This document shows positions 56,211 through 64,000 of a stretch of DNA of 64,000 bases, one piece after another. Below the pieces are notes generated by a model that was not told the DNA's origin, ran no database searches, and worked only from the letters and a program-made list of their open reading frames with translations. Made by a program: the position numbers and the translations under genes. The stretch spans positions 5,686,501-5,750,500 of the forward strand of contig NZ_CP078138.1 of assembly GCF_019212185.1 (NCBI RefSeq), in the 5' to 3' direction. The stretch comes from Pseudomonas fluorescens (GTDB lineage Bacteria > Pseudomonadota > Gammaproteobacteria > Pseudomonadales > Pseudomonadaceae). Numbering within the stretch: the stretch's first letter is position 1; every line of letters starts with the position of its first letter.

Positions 56211-56801
56211 TCAGGCAAACAGTTCGCCCTGCAACTCATCAAGCAAAGCCTGAATGGCATCCAGGCGTTGCTGCGGATCATCGAGCTGCAGCAGGTCGAT
56301 CTTGTCCAGCTCCGAGAACGGCAACAGGTACGCCAACTGATTGGCCAGGGACTGCTGGCCGTTCGCCTCGGTGCCCATGTTCAAGGCCACCACCATCGGA
56401 TGCTCGGCCAGGGCCTTGAGCAAGGCCACAAGGTCGTCATCTTCCTCTTGCAGCGGTTGCTCGGGCTCGTCCTCCAGCCACTCGACCTCGGCGACCAGCA
56501 GTTGATCGCGCTGCACCTCAGTACGCAACACCTTGAAGCGCCGCCCGCCCGCGACGCGGATCCCCAGCAGACCGTTGTCCTGCTGCTGAAAATCGGTAAT
56601 CCGTGCTTCACAGCCGATCAGGGCATAGCCTTCAGGGGCGAGCCCCACTTCGTCGCCTTCGAGAATGCACACCACGCCAAAGCCTGCGCCCTGTTTCATG
56701 CAGCGACTGATCATGTCCAGGTAACGCGCCTCGAAAATCTGCAAATCGAGGACGCAACCGGGAAACAGCACGGTGTTCAGCGGAAACAGCGCCAGGCTCA
56801 T
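56211..56801 (-). CDS. LON peptidase substrate-binding domain protein
   Basis: I chose the ATG at 56801 (196 residues) because AAGGA lies seven bases upstream; two codons earlier is a poorer ATG. The protein is only the N-terminal LON (LAN) domain: LALFPLNTVLFPGCVLDLQIFEARYLDMISRC, GFGVVCILEGDEVG and IGCEARITDF. It has no AAA+ or protease domain. Such stand-alone domains bind unfolded or target proteins and may act as adaptors; the partner is unknown. It is the last gene after an LrgA-LrgB pair. Confidence 0.87.
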   Translation of the reverse strand: MSLALFPLNTVLFPGCVLDLQIFEARYLDMISRCMKQGAGFGVVCILEGDEVGLAPEGYALIGCEARITDFQQQDNGLLGIRVAGGRRFKVLRTEVQRDQLLVAEVEWLEDEPEQPLQEEDDDLVALLKALAEHPMVVALNMGTEANGQQSLANQLAYLLPFSELDKIDLLQLDDPQQRLDAIQALLDELQGELFA

Positions 56802-56811
56802 AGACATGTCC

Positions 56812-57528
56812 TTAAACCACCATCGATACCGCCAACGGCAACAACACGGCCGTGGCCACACCCATCAGACTCATCGCCAGCGCGGCAAATGCACCGCACT
56901 CGTCACTTTCCTGCAGGGCCACCGAAGTGCCCACCGCATGTGCGGTCATGCCCAGGGCCATGCCACGGGCCTCCGGGCCATGCACCCCGAGACACGTCAA
57001 CAGCGCCGGGCCGAAAATCGCCCCGAGCACCCCGGTAATCAGCACGAACACTGCCGCCAGTGCCGCGACACCGCCAATCTGCTCGGCCACCAGCATCGCA
57101 ATAGGCGACGTCACCGATTTCGGCGCCATAGTCATCAGGATCATGTGCTCGGCGCCGAACCACCAGCCCAGCAGCACACACAGGCCGGTTGCCACCACGC
57201 CACCTATCACCAGCGTAGTAAAAATCGGCCAGAACAGTTGGCGAATACGTCGCAAGTTGAGGTAAAGCGGAACCGCCAGCGCCACAGTGGCCGGCCCCAG
57301 CAGAATACTGAGGATTTCGGTGCTTTTACGGTACTCGGCGTAAGTGAGACCGCATACCAGCAACACGCCGATCACCAGCAACATCGACACCAGCACCGGC
57401 TGCAGGAAAATCCAGCGAGTCTTCTCGAACGCCGCCAGCACCAGTTGATAGGCGCCCAGGGTGATGCCAATGCCGAACAATGGATGATGGATCACTGCCG
57501 CCAATGCCCCCTGCCAGTCGAACATCAT
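56812..57528 (-). CDS. lrgB: LrgB/CidB-family membrane protein
   Basis: The 238-residue protein has about seven hydrophobic helices and the LrgB motifs FGAEHMILMTMAPKSVTSPIAM and GAIFGPALLTCLGVHGPEARGMALGMTAHAVGTS. In Staphylococcus LrgAB and CidAB modulate murein hydrolase export and cell lysis; plastid and bacterial relatives move glycolate or pyruvate. Its ATG overlaps the stop of the LrgA gene (ATGA). The biochemical role in Pseudomonas is open. Confidence 0.9.
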   Translation of the reverse strand: MMFDWQGALAAVIHHPLFGIGITLGAYQLVLAAFEKTRWIFLQPVLVSMLLVIGVLLVCGLTYAEYRKSTEILSILLGPATVALAVPLYLNLRRIRQLFWPIFTTLVIGGVVATGLCVLLGWWFGAEHMILMTMAPKSVTSPIAMLVAEQIGGVAALAAVFVLITGVLGAIFGPALLTCLGVHGPEARGMALGMTAHAVGTSVALQESDECGAFAALAMSLMGVATAVLLPLAVSMVV

Positions 57529-57887
57529 GGCTGTTCCTCCTGCCGCGCCTGGCGCTTGACCAATCGCTGCATCAACACCCCGACAAAGGCCATCGACAGC
57601 AACAGCGACAGCACCAGCGCACCGACGATCGCCCAGAAGTCCGCCGCGATATCGGCGGCATACACCATCACCCCAACGGCGGGCGGCACCAGCAACAACG
57701 GCAGGTAACGCAACAGGCTGCCAGCGGCCAGGCTCAATGGCTCACCGACTTCGCCACGCACAATCAAGAAGCCCAGCAGAAGGAGCAAACCGATGATGGG
57801 CCCCGGCAGTATCGGCAACAGCAAGTGATTGAGCGCCGTGCCCAGCAATTGGAACAGCACCAGCCAGGTCAGGCCACGAAGTAACAT
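57525..57887 (-). CDS. lrgA: LrgA/CidA-family membrane protein
   Basis: The ATG at 57887 gives 120 residues with four hydrophobic helices, matching the LrgA/CidA holin-like family. It begins MLLRGLTWLVLFQLLGTALNH, and the motif LPGPIIGLLLLLGFLI is typical. The frame extends upstream to 58034 but this adds no family sequence. It precedes lrgB with a 4-bp overlap, the usual gene order. Confidence 0.88.
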   Translation of the reverse strand: MLLRGLTWLVLFQLLGTALNHLLLPILPGPIIGLLLLLGFLIVRGEVGEPLSLAAGSLLRYLPLLLVPPAVGVMVYAADIAADFWAIVGALVLSLLLSMAFVGVLMQRLVKRQARQEEQP

Positions 57888-58070
57888 GAGTGATCTCCAG
57901 CAAAACCCACTCCCCACAAGCGGACCGGCCATTATAAGCATGGCATCCGCTATGCATGGGTATTCGCCAAAGGTATGGGAGGTTGACCGGCACAGCACGC
58001 CATGATGATCTAAGGTGGTTGGCGGTCCTTTCAAAAAAAACTATAAATCGTTGAATCAAGGAGAGTCTCA

Positions 58071-58526
58071 ATGCCCTTTGTTGCCGTTGCACAGATCAAA
58101 GATTATGTCGGCAAGGAACTCGGACACTCCGAGTGGCTGACCATCGACCAGGAGCGAATCAATCTGTTCGCTGAAGCCACGGGGGACTTTCAGTTCATCC
58201 ACGTTGATCCGGTGAAAGCGGCCCAGACACCGTTTGGCAGCACCATCGCCCACGGCTTCCTGACACTGTCGCTGATTCCCAAGTTGATGGAAGACATTCT
58301 GGTGGTACCAGAAGGCTTGAAGATGGTGGTCAACTACGGCCTGGACAGCGTGCGTTTCATCCAGCCGGTCAAGGTCGGCTCCAAGGTCCGGCTCAAAGTC
58401 GAATTGACCGACGCTACCGAGAAGAAACCCGGTCAATGGCTGCTCAAGGCCACCACCACCCTGGAAATCGAAGGCGAGGAAAAACCTGCCTACATTGCCG
58501 AGCCTCTGTCGCTGGCATTCGTGTAA
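58071..58526 (+). CDS. MaoC-family (R)-specific enoyl-CoA hydratase-like protein
   Basis: This 151-residue single hotdog protein carries the hydratase 2 motif: GDFQFIHVDPVKAAQTPFGSTIAHGFLTLSLIP, with the catalytic Asp/His in the (D)xxxIH(x)D segment. PhaJ-like enzymes hydrate trans-2-enoyl-CoA to (R)-3-hydroxyacyl-CoA. The substrate is not certain, since MaoC proteins also act on other acyl-CoAs. The start ATG has AAGGAGAG upstream. It stands alone, divergent from the lrgA gene. Confidence 0.88.
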   Translation: MPFVAVAQIKDYVGKELGHSEWLTIDQERINLFAEATGDFQFIHVDPVKAAQTPFGSTIAHGFLTLSLIPKLMEDILVVPEGLKMVVNYGLDSVRFIQPVKVGSKVRLKVELTDATEKKPGQWLLKATTTLEIEGEEKPAYIAEPLSLAFV

Positions 58527-58537
58527 CCCCGGCCGGA

Positions 58538-58563
58538 TGCGAAGCAGTTCTCGCTGTTTCGCA
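58538..58563 (+). terminator. weak terminator-like hairpin after the MaoC gene
   Basis: TGCGAAGCAG at 58538-58547 pairs with CTGTTTCGCA at 58554-58563 through one G-U pair around TTCTCG. The T-run after it is short and interrupted (CCGCGTCTCTATTTA), so termination may be partial. Confidence 0.4.
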
Positions 58564-58629
58564 CCGCGTCTCTATTTATCAGGCATATAGCTGCGGCATA
58601 CTCGGTCGCCTAATTGCCCGGATCCCGTT

Positions 58630-60348
58630 ATGCGCTCACTTGCACCCCTTGCCCTGACCCTATTGCTCACTGCGTGTGGCGATGGCGAATCGCTGTTGCC
58701 ACCAGACGCACGCCTGCCCGATGGCGGGCGGTATCGCGGTGAACTGGTCGACGGCTTGCTGCAAGGCCAGGGGCGCATCGATTACCCCAATGGCAGTTGG
58801 TACGCCGGTCAGTTCGACAAGGGCCAGTGGCACGGCCAGGGTGAATGGCACGGCAGCAACGGCGAACTCTATCGCGGCGGCTTCCAGCAAGGCCTGTTTC
58901 ATGGCCAGGGCACCCTGAGCACCGGTGATAGCAATTACACCGGCAGCTTCAAACTGGGGCGCCGCGACGGTGAAGGCACGCTCAAGGAACACGGCATGAC
59001 CTACCGTGGCGAGTTCAAATCCGACCAGTATTCCGGACTGGGCCGCCTTGAACTCGAAGACGGCAGCCAGTACCAGGGGCAATTCGCCCACGGCCAGCCC
59101 AATGGCGAGGGGCAGCGCAGCGATGCCAGCGGCAATCAATTCAGCGGGCATTTCGTCAACGGCCAACTGGACGGTGTCGGCAGCTTCAACAGCGCCGAGG
59201 GCGACAGCTATGTCGGTGGTTTCAAGCAAAACCAGCTGCACGGTAAAGGACGCTATGAAAACGCCGACGGTGACGTCTGGATCGGCGCGTTCAAGGAAGG
59301 CGCGTTGAGCGGCAAGGGCGAATTGATCGGTGCCGACAACAGTCACTACATCGGTCACTTCAGCGACTGGCGCTTCAGCGGCCAGGGCCGCCTCAACCTG
59401 CCCGACGGCAGCTTCTATATCGGCCAGTTCGACAACGACAGCTATCAGGGCCAGGGCACCCTGGTGCTGACCGACGGCACAGTGCAAAGCGGCCACTGGA
59501 TCAACGGCCAGCGGGTACGCGACGCCGATGGAAAACTACTTCCAGACACCCTCGAACTGGGCTTGCTGGCCCAGGGTCGACTGTTGGAAGAGGCATTGGC
59601 CAACGTACCGCCGTCAACACCTGCGGTGGAGTTGTACAGCCTGACCCTCGGCGGTGATGGCAAACAGAGCGTATTCCTCCGTGAGTCCGACTACGTCAGC
59701 AACATGCTGTCCAGCCGGTTCGGCGCTTATGGACAGATTCGCCTGGTCAATCATCGCGATCATTCCGGCGACCGGCCCATGGCCACCCGCGAGAACCTGC
59801 GACGGGCGGCCCTGACCCTGGCCGAGCGCAGCGGCCCGGAAGACCTGCTGTTCATCTACCTGACCAGTCATGGCACGGCGGAGCACGAACTGGTGCTCGA
59901 CCAACCGCGCATGGAACTGGCAGACCTGCCCGCCGATGAACTGGCAAGCGTGCTGGCACCGTTGAAGAACCGCGACAAGATCATCGTGATTTCAGCCTGC
60001 TACTCCGGCGGCTTCATTCCCGCCCTCAAAGACGAGCGGACCCTGATCATGACCGCCTCACGGGGTGACCGCGTGTCGTTCGGTTGCTCCGAGGAGGCCG
60101 ACTTCACTTATTTCGGCGACGCTCTGTTCGCCCAGGCCCTGAACCAGACCGATGACCTGGAGCAGGCCTTCAAGCTGGCCAAGGCCACGGTCGCCGAGCG
60201 TGAGCTGGCGGACAACTTCGAAGCCTCCGAACCACAGATATGGGCGCCCAAGGGAGTACTGGCGCGCTGGCAGGCACTGCGCAAGCAACAAGCGCGAAAA
60301 GCGCTGCAAAGTGCCGCGCTGGACAGCAAGGAAACAAAGAGCAACTAA
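58630..60348 (+). CDS. MORN-repeat lipoprotein with C13 (caspase-like) peptidase domain
   Basis: The 572-residue protein has a lipobox ending at Cys16 (LLLTACGDG). From about 35 to 295 there are eleven regular 23-residue MORN repeats plus a degenerate twelfth, each with a YxGxFxxGxxxGxG-like core. The C-terminal third (about 330-570) is a peptidase C13 domain: catalytic His414 in YLTSHGTAEHE and Cys457 in VISACYSGGF. C13 peptidases (legumain, GPI-transamidase) are caspase-like cysteine proteases. The protein is probably an envelope-anchored protease with a MORN scaffold. An SDR-type gene follows 27 bp later. Confidence 0.9.
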   Translation: MRSLAPLALTLLLTACGDGESLLPPDARLPDGGRYRGELVDGLLQGQGRIDYPNGSWYAGQFDKGQWHGQGEWHGSNGELYRGGFQQGLFHGQGTLSTGDSNYTGSFKLGRRDGEGTLKEHGMTYRGEFKSDQYSGLGRLELEDGSQYQGQFAHGQPNGEGQRSDASGNQFSGHFVNGQLDGVGSFNSAEGDSYVGGFKQNQLHGKGRYENADGDVWIGAFKEGALSGKGELIGADNSHYIGHFSDWRFSGQGRLNLPDGSFYIGQFDNDSYQGQGTLVLTDGTVQSGHWINGQRVRDADGKLLPDTLELGLLAQGRLLEEALANVPPSTPAVELYSLTLGGDGKQSVFLRESDYVSNMLSSRFGAYGQIRLVNHRDHSGDRPMATRENLRRAALTLAERSGPEDLLFIYLTSHGTAEHELVLDQPRMELADLPADELASVLAPLKNRDKIIVISACYSGGFIPALKDERTLIMTASRGDRVSFGCSEEADFTYFGDALFAQALNQTDDLEQAFKLAKATVAERELADNFEASEPQIWAPKGVLARWQALRKQQARKALQSAALDSKETKSN

Positions 60349-60375
60349 GCTGAACAGTATCAAGGGAGAAACACT

Positions 60376-61017
60376 ATGTACTTGACGCCTCAGCACGTAC
60401 TGCTCGCTGGAGCCACCGGCCTGACCGGTGAACATCTGCTCGACCGACTGCTCAACGAGCCCACCATCAGTCGCGTATTGGCGCCCTCGCGCCGGCCGCT
60501 GGCGGAACATCCGCACCTGGAAAACCCGGTCGGCGCACCGGCCGAGTTCCTGCCGCAGCTCAGTGGCCGGGTGGACATCGCCTACTGCTGCCTGGGCACG
60601 ACCATCAAGCAAGCCGGCTCCGAACAAGCATTCCGTGCAGTCGACCTGGACATGGTGGTGGCTTTCTCCAAACGTGCGCGGGAAATGGGCGCGCGGCATC
60701 TGATCGTGATCAGCGCGATTGGTGCCGATCCGAAATCATCGGTGTTCTACAACCGCGTCAAGGGCGAAATGGAACAGGCTCTGCGCGCTCAGGATTGGCC
60801 ACAACTGACCATCTGCCGACCTTCGCTGTTGCTGGGCGAGCGCCTGGAACCACGGCTTGCTGAGCAATTCGCCGGCCCACTCTCCAGGCTGATCCCCGGC
60901 AAATACCGCGGCATCGAGGCCTGCCAACTGGCCCGTGCCATGTGGCGCTTGGCGCTGGAAGAACAGGATGGGGTGCGCATTGTCGAATCGGACGAACTGC
61001 GCAAGCTCGGCAAATAA
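60376..61017 (+). CDS. NAD(P)-binding SDR/atypical Rossmann oxidoreductase
   Basis: The 213-residue protein starts with the nucleotide-binding motif [18 protein letters not shown] (GxTGxxG type). It goes on to [45 protein letters not shown] and [13 protein letters not shown]. This is the atypical SDR group related to human HTATIP2 and COG0702 proteins. The YNRVKGEME stretch resembles the Y-x-x-x-K pair of SDRs. The substrate is unknown. It follows the C13-peptidase gene closely and is probably co-transcribed. Confidence 0.85.
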   Translation: MYLTPQHVLLAGATGLTGEHLLDRLLNEPTISRVLAPSRRPLAEHPHLENPVGAPAEFLPQLSGRVDIAYCCLGTTIKQAGSEQAFRAVDLDMVVAFSKRAREMGARHLIVISAIGADPKSSVFYNRVKGEMEQALRAQDWPQLTICRPSLLLGERLEPRLAEQFAGPLSRLIPGKYRGIEACQLARAMWRLALEEQDGVRIVESDELRKLGK

Positions 61018-61020
61018 CCG

Positions 61021-61305
61021 CTACAAACCGCCGGTTGCCTGAAAGCCGACACCCAGCACTGTCAGCAACGACAGTGGCAACAGCAGGGTGTCGAGCAAGG
61101 CACTGGCAGGCAAATCGACACCCGGGTAGCTCGGCGCTTCAGCGCCGAAGCGGTCCTTGGCGCAACAGCCCCCTTGCATGGCATACAGGTCCAGACGCGT
61201 TCCCGAATACACCACCGGTGCGCCCGGCTGAGCAGCATCGAGGGTACGCACCGTGGCGCAGCCGGCCAGTTGCAAGGCCAGCAGCGCGACCAGCAGCTTA
61301 TTCAT
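61021..61305 (-). CDS. YceK/YidQ-like small lipoprotein
   Basis: The 94-residue protein begins [23 protein letters not shown], a signal peptide with lipobox ending at Cys16. The rest, [21 protein letters not shown] and [26 protein letters not shown], matches the DUF1375/YceK family. It is probably an outer-membrane lipoprotein of unknown function. It overlaps the 3' end of ubiX (8 bp) and converges on the SDR gene with 3 bp between stops. Confidence 0.82.
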   Translation of the reverse strand: MNKLLVALLALQLAGCATVRTLDAAQPGAPVVYSGTRLDLYAMQGGCCAKDRFGAEAPSYPGVDLPASALLDTLLLPLSLLTVLGVGFQATGGL

Positions 61306-61930
61306 CGCTGCTCAAATGGTGCTCGCCCCAGCGTGGCAGCATGTCTTGCGGGATATTCAACAGATTGAGAATCCGCGCCACGACAAAGTCCACCAAATCA
61401 TCGATGGTCTGCGGCTGATGATAGAACCCGGGCGACGCCGGCAAAATGGTCACGCCCATGTTCGACAGCTTGAGCATGTTTTCCAGGTGAATGCTCGAGT
61501 AAGGTGCTTCGCGAGGCACCAGAATCAACTGCCGGCGCTCCTTCAGGGTGACGTCGGCGGCTCGCTCGATCAGGTTGTTGCACGCCCCTGCCGCAATTGC
61601 CGCCAGAGTCCCTGTCGAACAGGGCACCACCACCATTGCCGCTGGCGAACCGGAGCCCGAGGCCACCGGCGACATCCAGTCCTCCTTGCCATACACACGA
61701 ATCTGCCCGGCAACCGCGCCGGTGTACTCGGTGAGAAAGGCCTGCATCATCTGCGGCTTGGGTGGCAGGCTGACGTCGGTCTCGGTGGCCATCACCAGTT
61801 GCGCGGCCTTGGAGATTAGGAAATGCACCTCACGGTCCTCCCGCACCAGGCAATCGAGCAGGCGCAAACCGTACTGCGCGCCAGAAGCGCCGGTCATTGC
61901 CAGGGTGATGCGATCCGGACCGTTGTTCAT
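61298..61930 (-). CDS. ubiX: flavin prenyltransferase UbiX
   Basis: The 210-residue enzyme makes prenylated FMN, the cofactor of the UbiD decarboxylase in ubiquinone synthesis. [22 protein letters not shown] at the start, [27 protein letters not shown] and [20 protein letters not shown] are FMN- and DMAP-binding motifs. Its ATG overlaps the stop of mpl (ATGA). No ubiD is in this window. The gene order mpl-ubiX is, as I recall, the one in P. aeruginosa. Confidence 0.96.
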   Translation of the reverse strand: MNNGPDRITLAMTGASGAQYGLRLLDCLVREDREVHFLISKAAQLVMATETDVSLPPKPQMMQAFLTEYTGAVAGQIRVYGKEDWMSPVASGSGSPAAMVVVPCSTGTLAAIAAGACNNLIERAADVTLKERRQLILVPREAPYSSIHLENMLKLSNMGVTILPASPGFYHQPQTIDDLVDFVVARILNLLNIPQDMLPRWGEHHLSSDE

Positions 61931-63276
61931 TTGAGCGCCTCGGCGAGTTTGCCATGCAGGCCGCCGAAGCCGCCGTTGCTCATGATCACCACGTGGGTGC
62001 CGGGCTGCGCCTGGCTCTTGACCCGCTCAATGATGCCTTCCAGCGAGTCACTGACAATCGACGGCACCGTGCACAGGGCTGCGGTCGCCGCCAAGTCCCA
62101 GCCGAGGTTGGCTGGCGCGTACCAGATCACCTGATCGGCATCGACCACACTTTCCGGCAGGCCGTCACGGTGCGCGCCGAGCTTCATCGAGTTGGAGCGC
62201 GGCTCAATGATCGCGATCAGCGGCGCATCGCCAATGCGCTTGCGCAGGCCATCGAGGGTGGTGGCAATCGCTGTCGGGTGGTGGGCAAAGTCGTCGTAGA
62301 TGGTGATCCCGTTGACCTGGGCCACCACTTCCATGCGCCGTTTCACACTCTTAAATGCGCTCAGGGCAGCGATCCCCATGCTCGGGACCACGCCCACGTG
62401 TCGCGCTGCCGCCAAGGTCGCCAAGGCGTTGGCCACATTGTGCTGGCCGGTCATGTCCCACTCCACCACGCCCTGGGCGACGCCCTCGAACATGACTTCG
62501 AAGCGCGAGCCGTCCTCGCTGAGCAGCTTGACCTGCCACTGGCCGCCGGCGCCGGTGGTTTGCACCGGGGTCCAGCAACCCATTTCGATGACCCGCTGCA
62601 GCGCCGGTTCGGTGGTCGGATGAATCACCAGGCCTTCACTCGGGATGGTGCGCACCAAGTGATGGAATTGCCGCTCGATGGCCGGCAAATCGGGGAAGAT
62701 GTCCGCGTGATCGAACTCAAGGTTATTGAGAATCGCGGTGCGCGGACGGTAATGGACGAACTTCGAGCGCTTGTCGAAGAACGCGCTGTCATATTCATCG
62801 GCTTCGATGACGAAGAACGGTGTGTCACCCAGGCGGGCCGACACCGAGAAATTCTGTGGCACGCCACCGATCAGGAAGCCCGGGCTCATGCCGGCGTGTT
62901 CCAGGACCCAGGCCAGCATGCTGCTGGTAGTGGTTTTCCCGTGGGTACCCGCCACCGCCAGCACCCAGCGGCCTTGCAGCACGTGGTCAGCCAGCCATTG
63001 TGGACCGGAAACATAGGGCAGGCCCTTGTTCAGGACGTATTCGACGGCCGGGTTGCCACGGGACATGGCGTTGCCGATCACCACCAGGTCCGGGGCCGGA
63101 TCGAGCTGGGCCGGGTCGTAGCCTTGCGTCAGCTCAATGCCCTGCGCTTGCAGTTGAGTACTCATCGGCGGATAGACGTTGGCGTCGGAACCGGTCACGC
63201 GATGGCCCAGCTCTTTGGCCAGAACCGCCATCGAGCCCATGAAAGTGCCGCAGATACCCAGGATATGAATGTGCAT
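61927..63276 (-). CDS. mpl: UDP-MurNAc:L-Ala-gamma-D-Glu-meso-DAP ligase
   Basis: The ATG at 63276 (449 residues) begins [19 protein letters not shown], the nucleotide-binding N-terminus of Mpl; the longer frame adds an untypical leader. The ATP site [20 protein letters not shown] and [18 protein letters not shown] are present. Mpl reattaches the recycled murein tripeptide to UDP-MurNAc, saving Ala-Glu-DAP in peptidoglycan recycling. In Pseudomonas, recycling enzymes of this kind also affect AmpC beta-lactamase induction. It is divergent from nothing close by: the activator gene lies upstream on the same strand. Confidence 0.96.
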   Translation of the reverse strand: MHIHILGICGTFMGSMAVLAKELGHRVTGSDANVYPPMSTQLQAQGIELTQGYDPAQLDPAPDLVVIGNAMSRGNPAVEYVLNKGLPYVSGPQWLADHVLQGRWVLAVAGTHGKTTTSSMLAWVLEHAGMSPGFLIGGVPQNFSVSARLGDTPFFVIEADEYDSAFFDKRSKFVHYRPRTAILNNLEFDHADIFPDLPAIERQFHHLVRTIPSEGLVIHPTTEPALQRVIEMGCWTPVQTTGAGGQWQVKLLSEDGSRFEVMFEGVAQGVVEWDMTGQHNVANALATLAAARHVGVVPSMGIAALSAFKSVKRRMEVVAQVNGITIYDDFAHHPTAIATTLDGLRKRIGDAPLIAIIEPRSNSMKLGAHRDGLPESVVDADQVIWYAPANLGWDLAATAALCTVPSIVSDSLEGIIERVKSQAQPGTHVVIMSNGGFGGLHGKLAEALK

Positions 63277-63364
63277 AGTCAACCTCGTAAAACATCGAGG
63301 CAGGTTAGCGTAGGGTGGGGAAATTCGCACCCTTTAGCTGAGCGGACGCGGCGTGTCCGAGCAA

Positions 63365-64000
63365 CTAGCGGGCGATCGCGTGTTTGCGCAGCTTGCGATA
63401 GAGGGTATTGCGGCTGATGCCCAGTTGCTCGGCGGTATGGGTCATGTGCCAGCGCTGCTGCTCAAGGGCATTGAGCAGGGCCAGGCGCTCGGCGTCATCC
63501 AGCGGAAAATCGGTCAATGGCGGCGCACTGCTCATCTGCGGCCGCGACTGGCGAATCATCGCCGGCAGGTCATCCAGGCCGATGCTGCCATCCTCACACA
63601 AGGCGGCCAGGGTGCGCAGAACATTGCGCAACTGCCGCACGTTTCCCGGCCAGGCAAACGCCAGCAAGGCCTGCCGCGCCGGTTCGGCAATCTGTACCGC
63701 CTCGTCGCCGGCTTCCTCTGACAGGAGAAAATCCAGCAGCTGCGATTTGTCGCTGCGTTCGCGTAGTGCCGGCAAGGCCACTTCCAGACCATTGAGCCGG
63801 TAGTACAGATCCTCGCGGAAACCGCCATCCTGCACACGATCAAGCAGATTACGGTGGGTGGCGCTGATGATTCGCACGTTGACCGCCTGCGGTTCGCCGC
63901 CAATGGGCACCACCAGCCGATCCTCGAGCACCCGCAGCAGGCGGGTTTGCAGGGCCAGCGGCATGTCGCCAATCTCGTCGAGGAACAAGGTGCCGCCATC
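63365..64000 (-). CDS. sigma-54-dependent Fis-family activator, C-terminal part
   Basis: The gene runs off the right edge. The first visible codons encode DGGTLFLDEIGDM, the Walker B region of the AAA+ domain, so the GAFTGA loop and the sensor domain lie outside. RIISATHRNL and FREDLYYRLNGLEVALPALRER follow. The Fis-type helix-turn-helix at the end is HTAEQLGISRNTLYRKLRKH. Enhancer-binding proteins of this shape (AcoR-like) activate sigma-54 promoters of catabolic genes. Target genes are not in this window. Only 212 codons are present. Confidence 0.88.
   Translation of the reverse strand, partial: DGGTLFLDEIGDMPLALQTRLLRVLEDRLVVPIGGEPQAVNVRIISATHRNLLDRVQDGGFREDLYYRLNGLEVALPALRERSDKSQLLDFLLSEEAGDEAVQIAEPARQALLAFAWPGNVRQLRNVLRTLAALCEDGSIGLDDLPAMIRQSRPQMSSAPPLTDFPLDDAERLALLNALEQQRWHMTHTAEQLGISRNTLYRKLRKHAIAR

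Overview
The window looks like a stretch of conserved chromosome from a fluorescent-group Pseudomonas. The GC content is high, coding density is above 90 percent, and third codon positions are GC-rich throughout. The gene order (tesB, rhlE, hrpB, amn, aidB-like, ladS, thiD-thiE-hemL, miaB, phoH-ybeY-corC-lnt, leuS-lptE-holA, lipA-lipB, dacA-rlpA-mltB-rodA-pbpA-rlmH-rsfS-nadD-proA, ubiX, mpl) matches what I remember of the P. aeruginosa PAO1 PA3942-PA4021 segment. That comparison is from memory and was not computed. I see no rRNA, tRNA, insertion sequence, prophage, integrase or CRISPR array. Nothing suggests recent import of a large block.

Layout. 1-9053 holds a partial HAD hydrolase with tesB, a divergent GNAT acetyltransferase and histone-deacetylase-like pair, a BaiN-type flavoprotein, rhlE, an EamA exporter divergent from an AsnC/Lrp regulator, a DnaQ-like exonuclease, a LabA/NYN protein and a DUF2076 protein. 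9231-19515 holds a YciC-like membrane protein, an endonuclease/exonuclease/phosphatase-fold protein, hrpB, a small lipoprotein with a fieF-like cation exporter, a Q/N/H-rich secreted protein, a second AsnC/Lrp regulator, a DUF2788 protein, an RluE-type pseudouridine synthase and amn. 19622-29374 holds an AidB-like acyl-CoA dehydrogenase, the hybrid kinase gene ladS, thiD-thiE-hemL, a Sel1-repeat protein, a DUF1820 protein and miaB. 29588-40963 is the rightward cluster phoH-ybeY-corC-lnt, then (after two leftward genes) leuS-lptE-holA-arfA and a lytic transglycosylase.

41087-53628 reads leftward. It contains ldcA, lipA, lipB and a ybeD homologue, then the cell-elongation cluster. Transcription order there is proA, nadD, rsfS, rlmH, pbpA, rodA, mltB, rlpA, dacA, ybeD, lipB, lipA. 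It joins peptidoglycan elongation, ribosome maturation, NAD synthesis and lipoylation. 53803-64000 holds an alkyladenine glycosylase gene, a DedA-PAP2 fusion, a 53-codon ORF, an LrgA-LrgB pair with a LON-domain protein, a MaoC hydratase, a MORN-repeat/C13-peptidase lipoprotein next to an NAD(P)-binding protein, a YceK-like lipoprotein, ubiX, mpl, and the C-terminal part of a sigma-54-dependent activator.

Most of the window is housekeeping DNA. The points I rate highest are: a 12-bp hairpin inside the coding sequence of arfA; a nine-A tract in rlpA between its DPBB and SPOR domains, where slippage gives SPOR-less products in both alternative frames; the MORN-repeat lipoprotein with a caspase-like C13 protease domain; and an unassigned leftward terminator in a 415-bp intergenic region upstream of the Q/N-rich protein. 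I did not find a clearly new multi-gene system.
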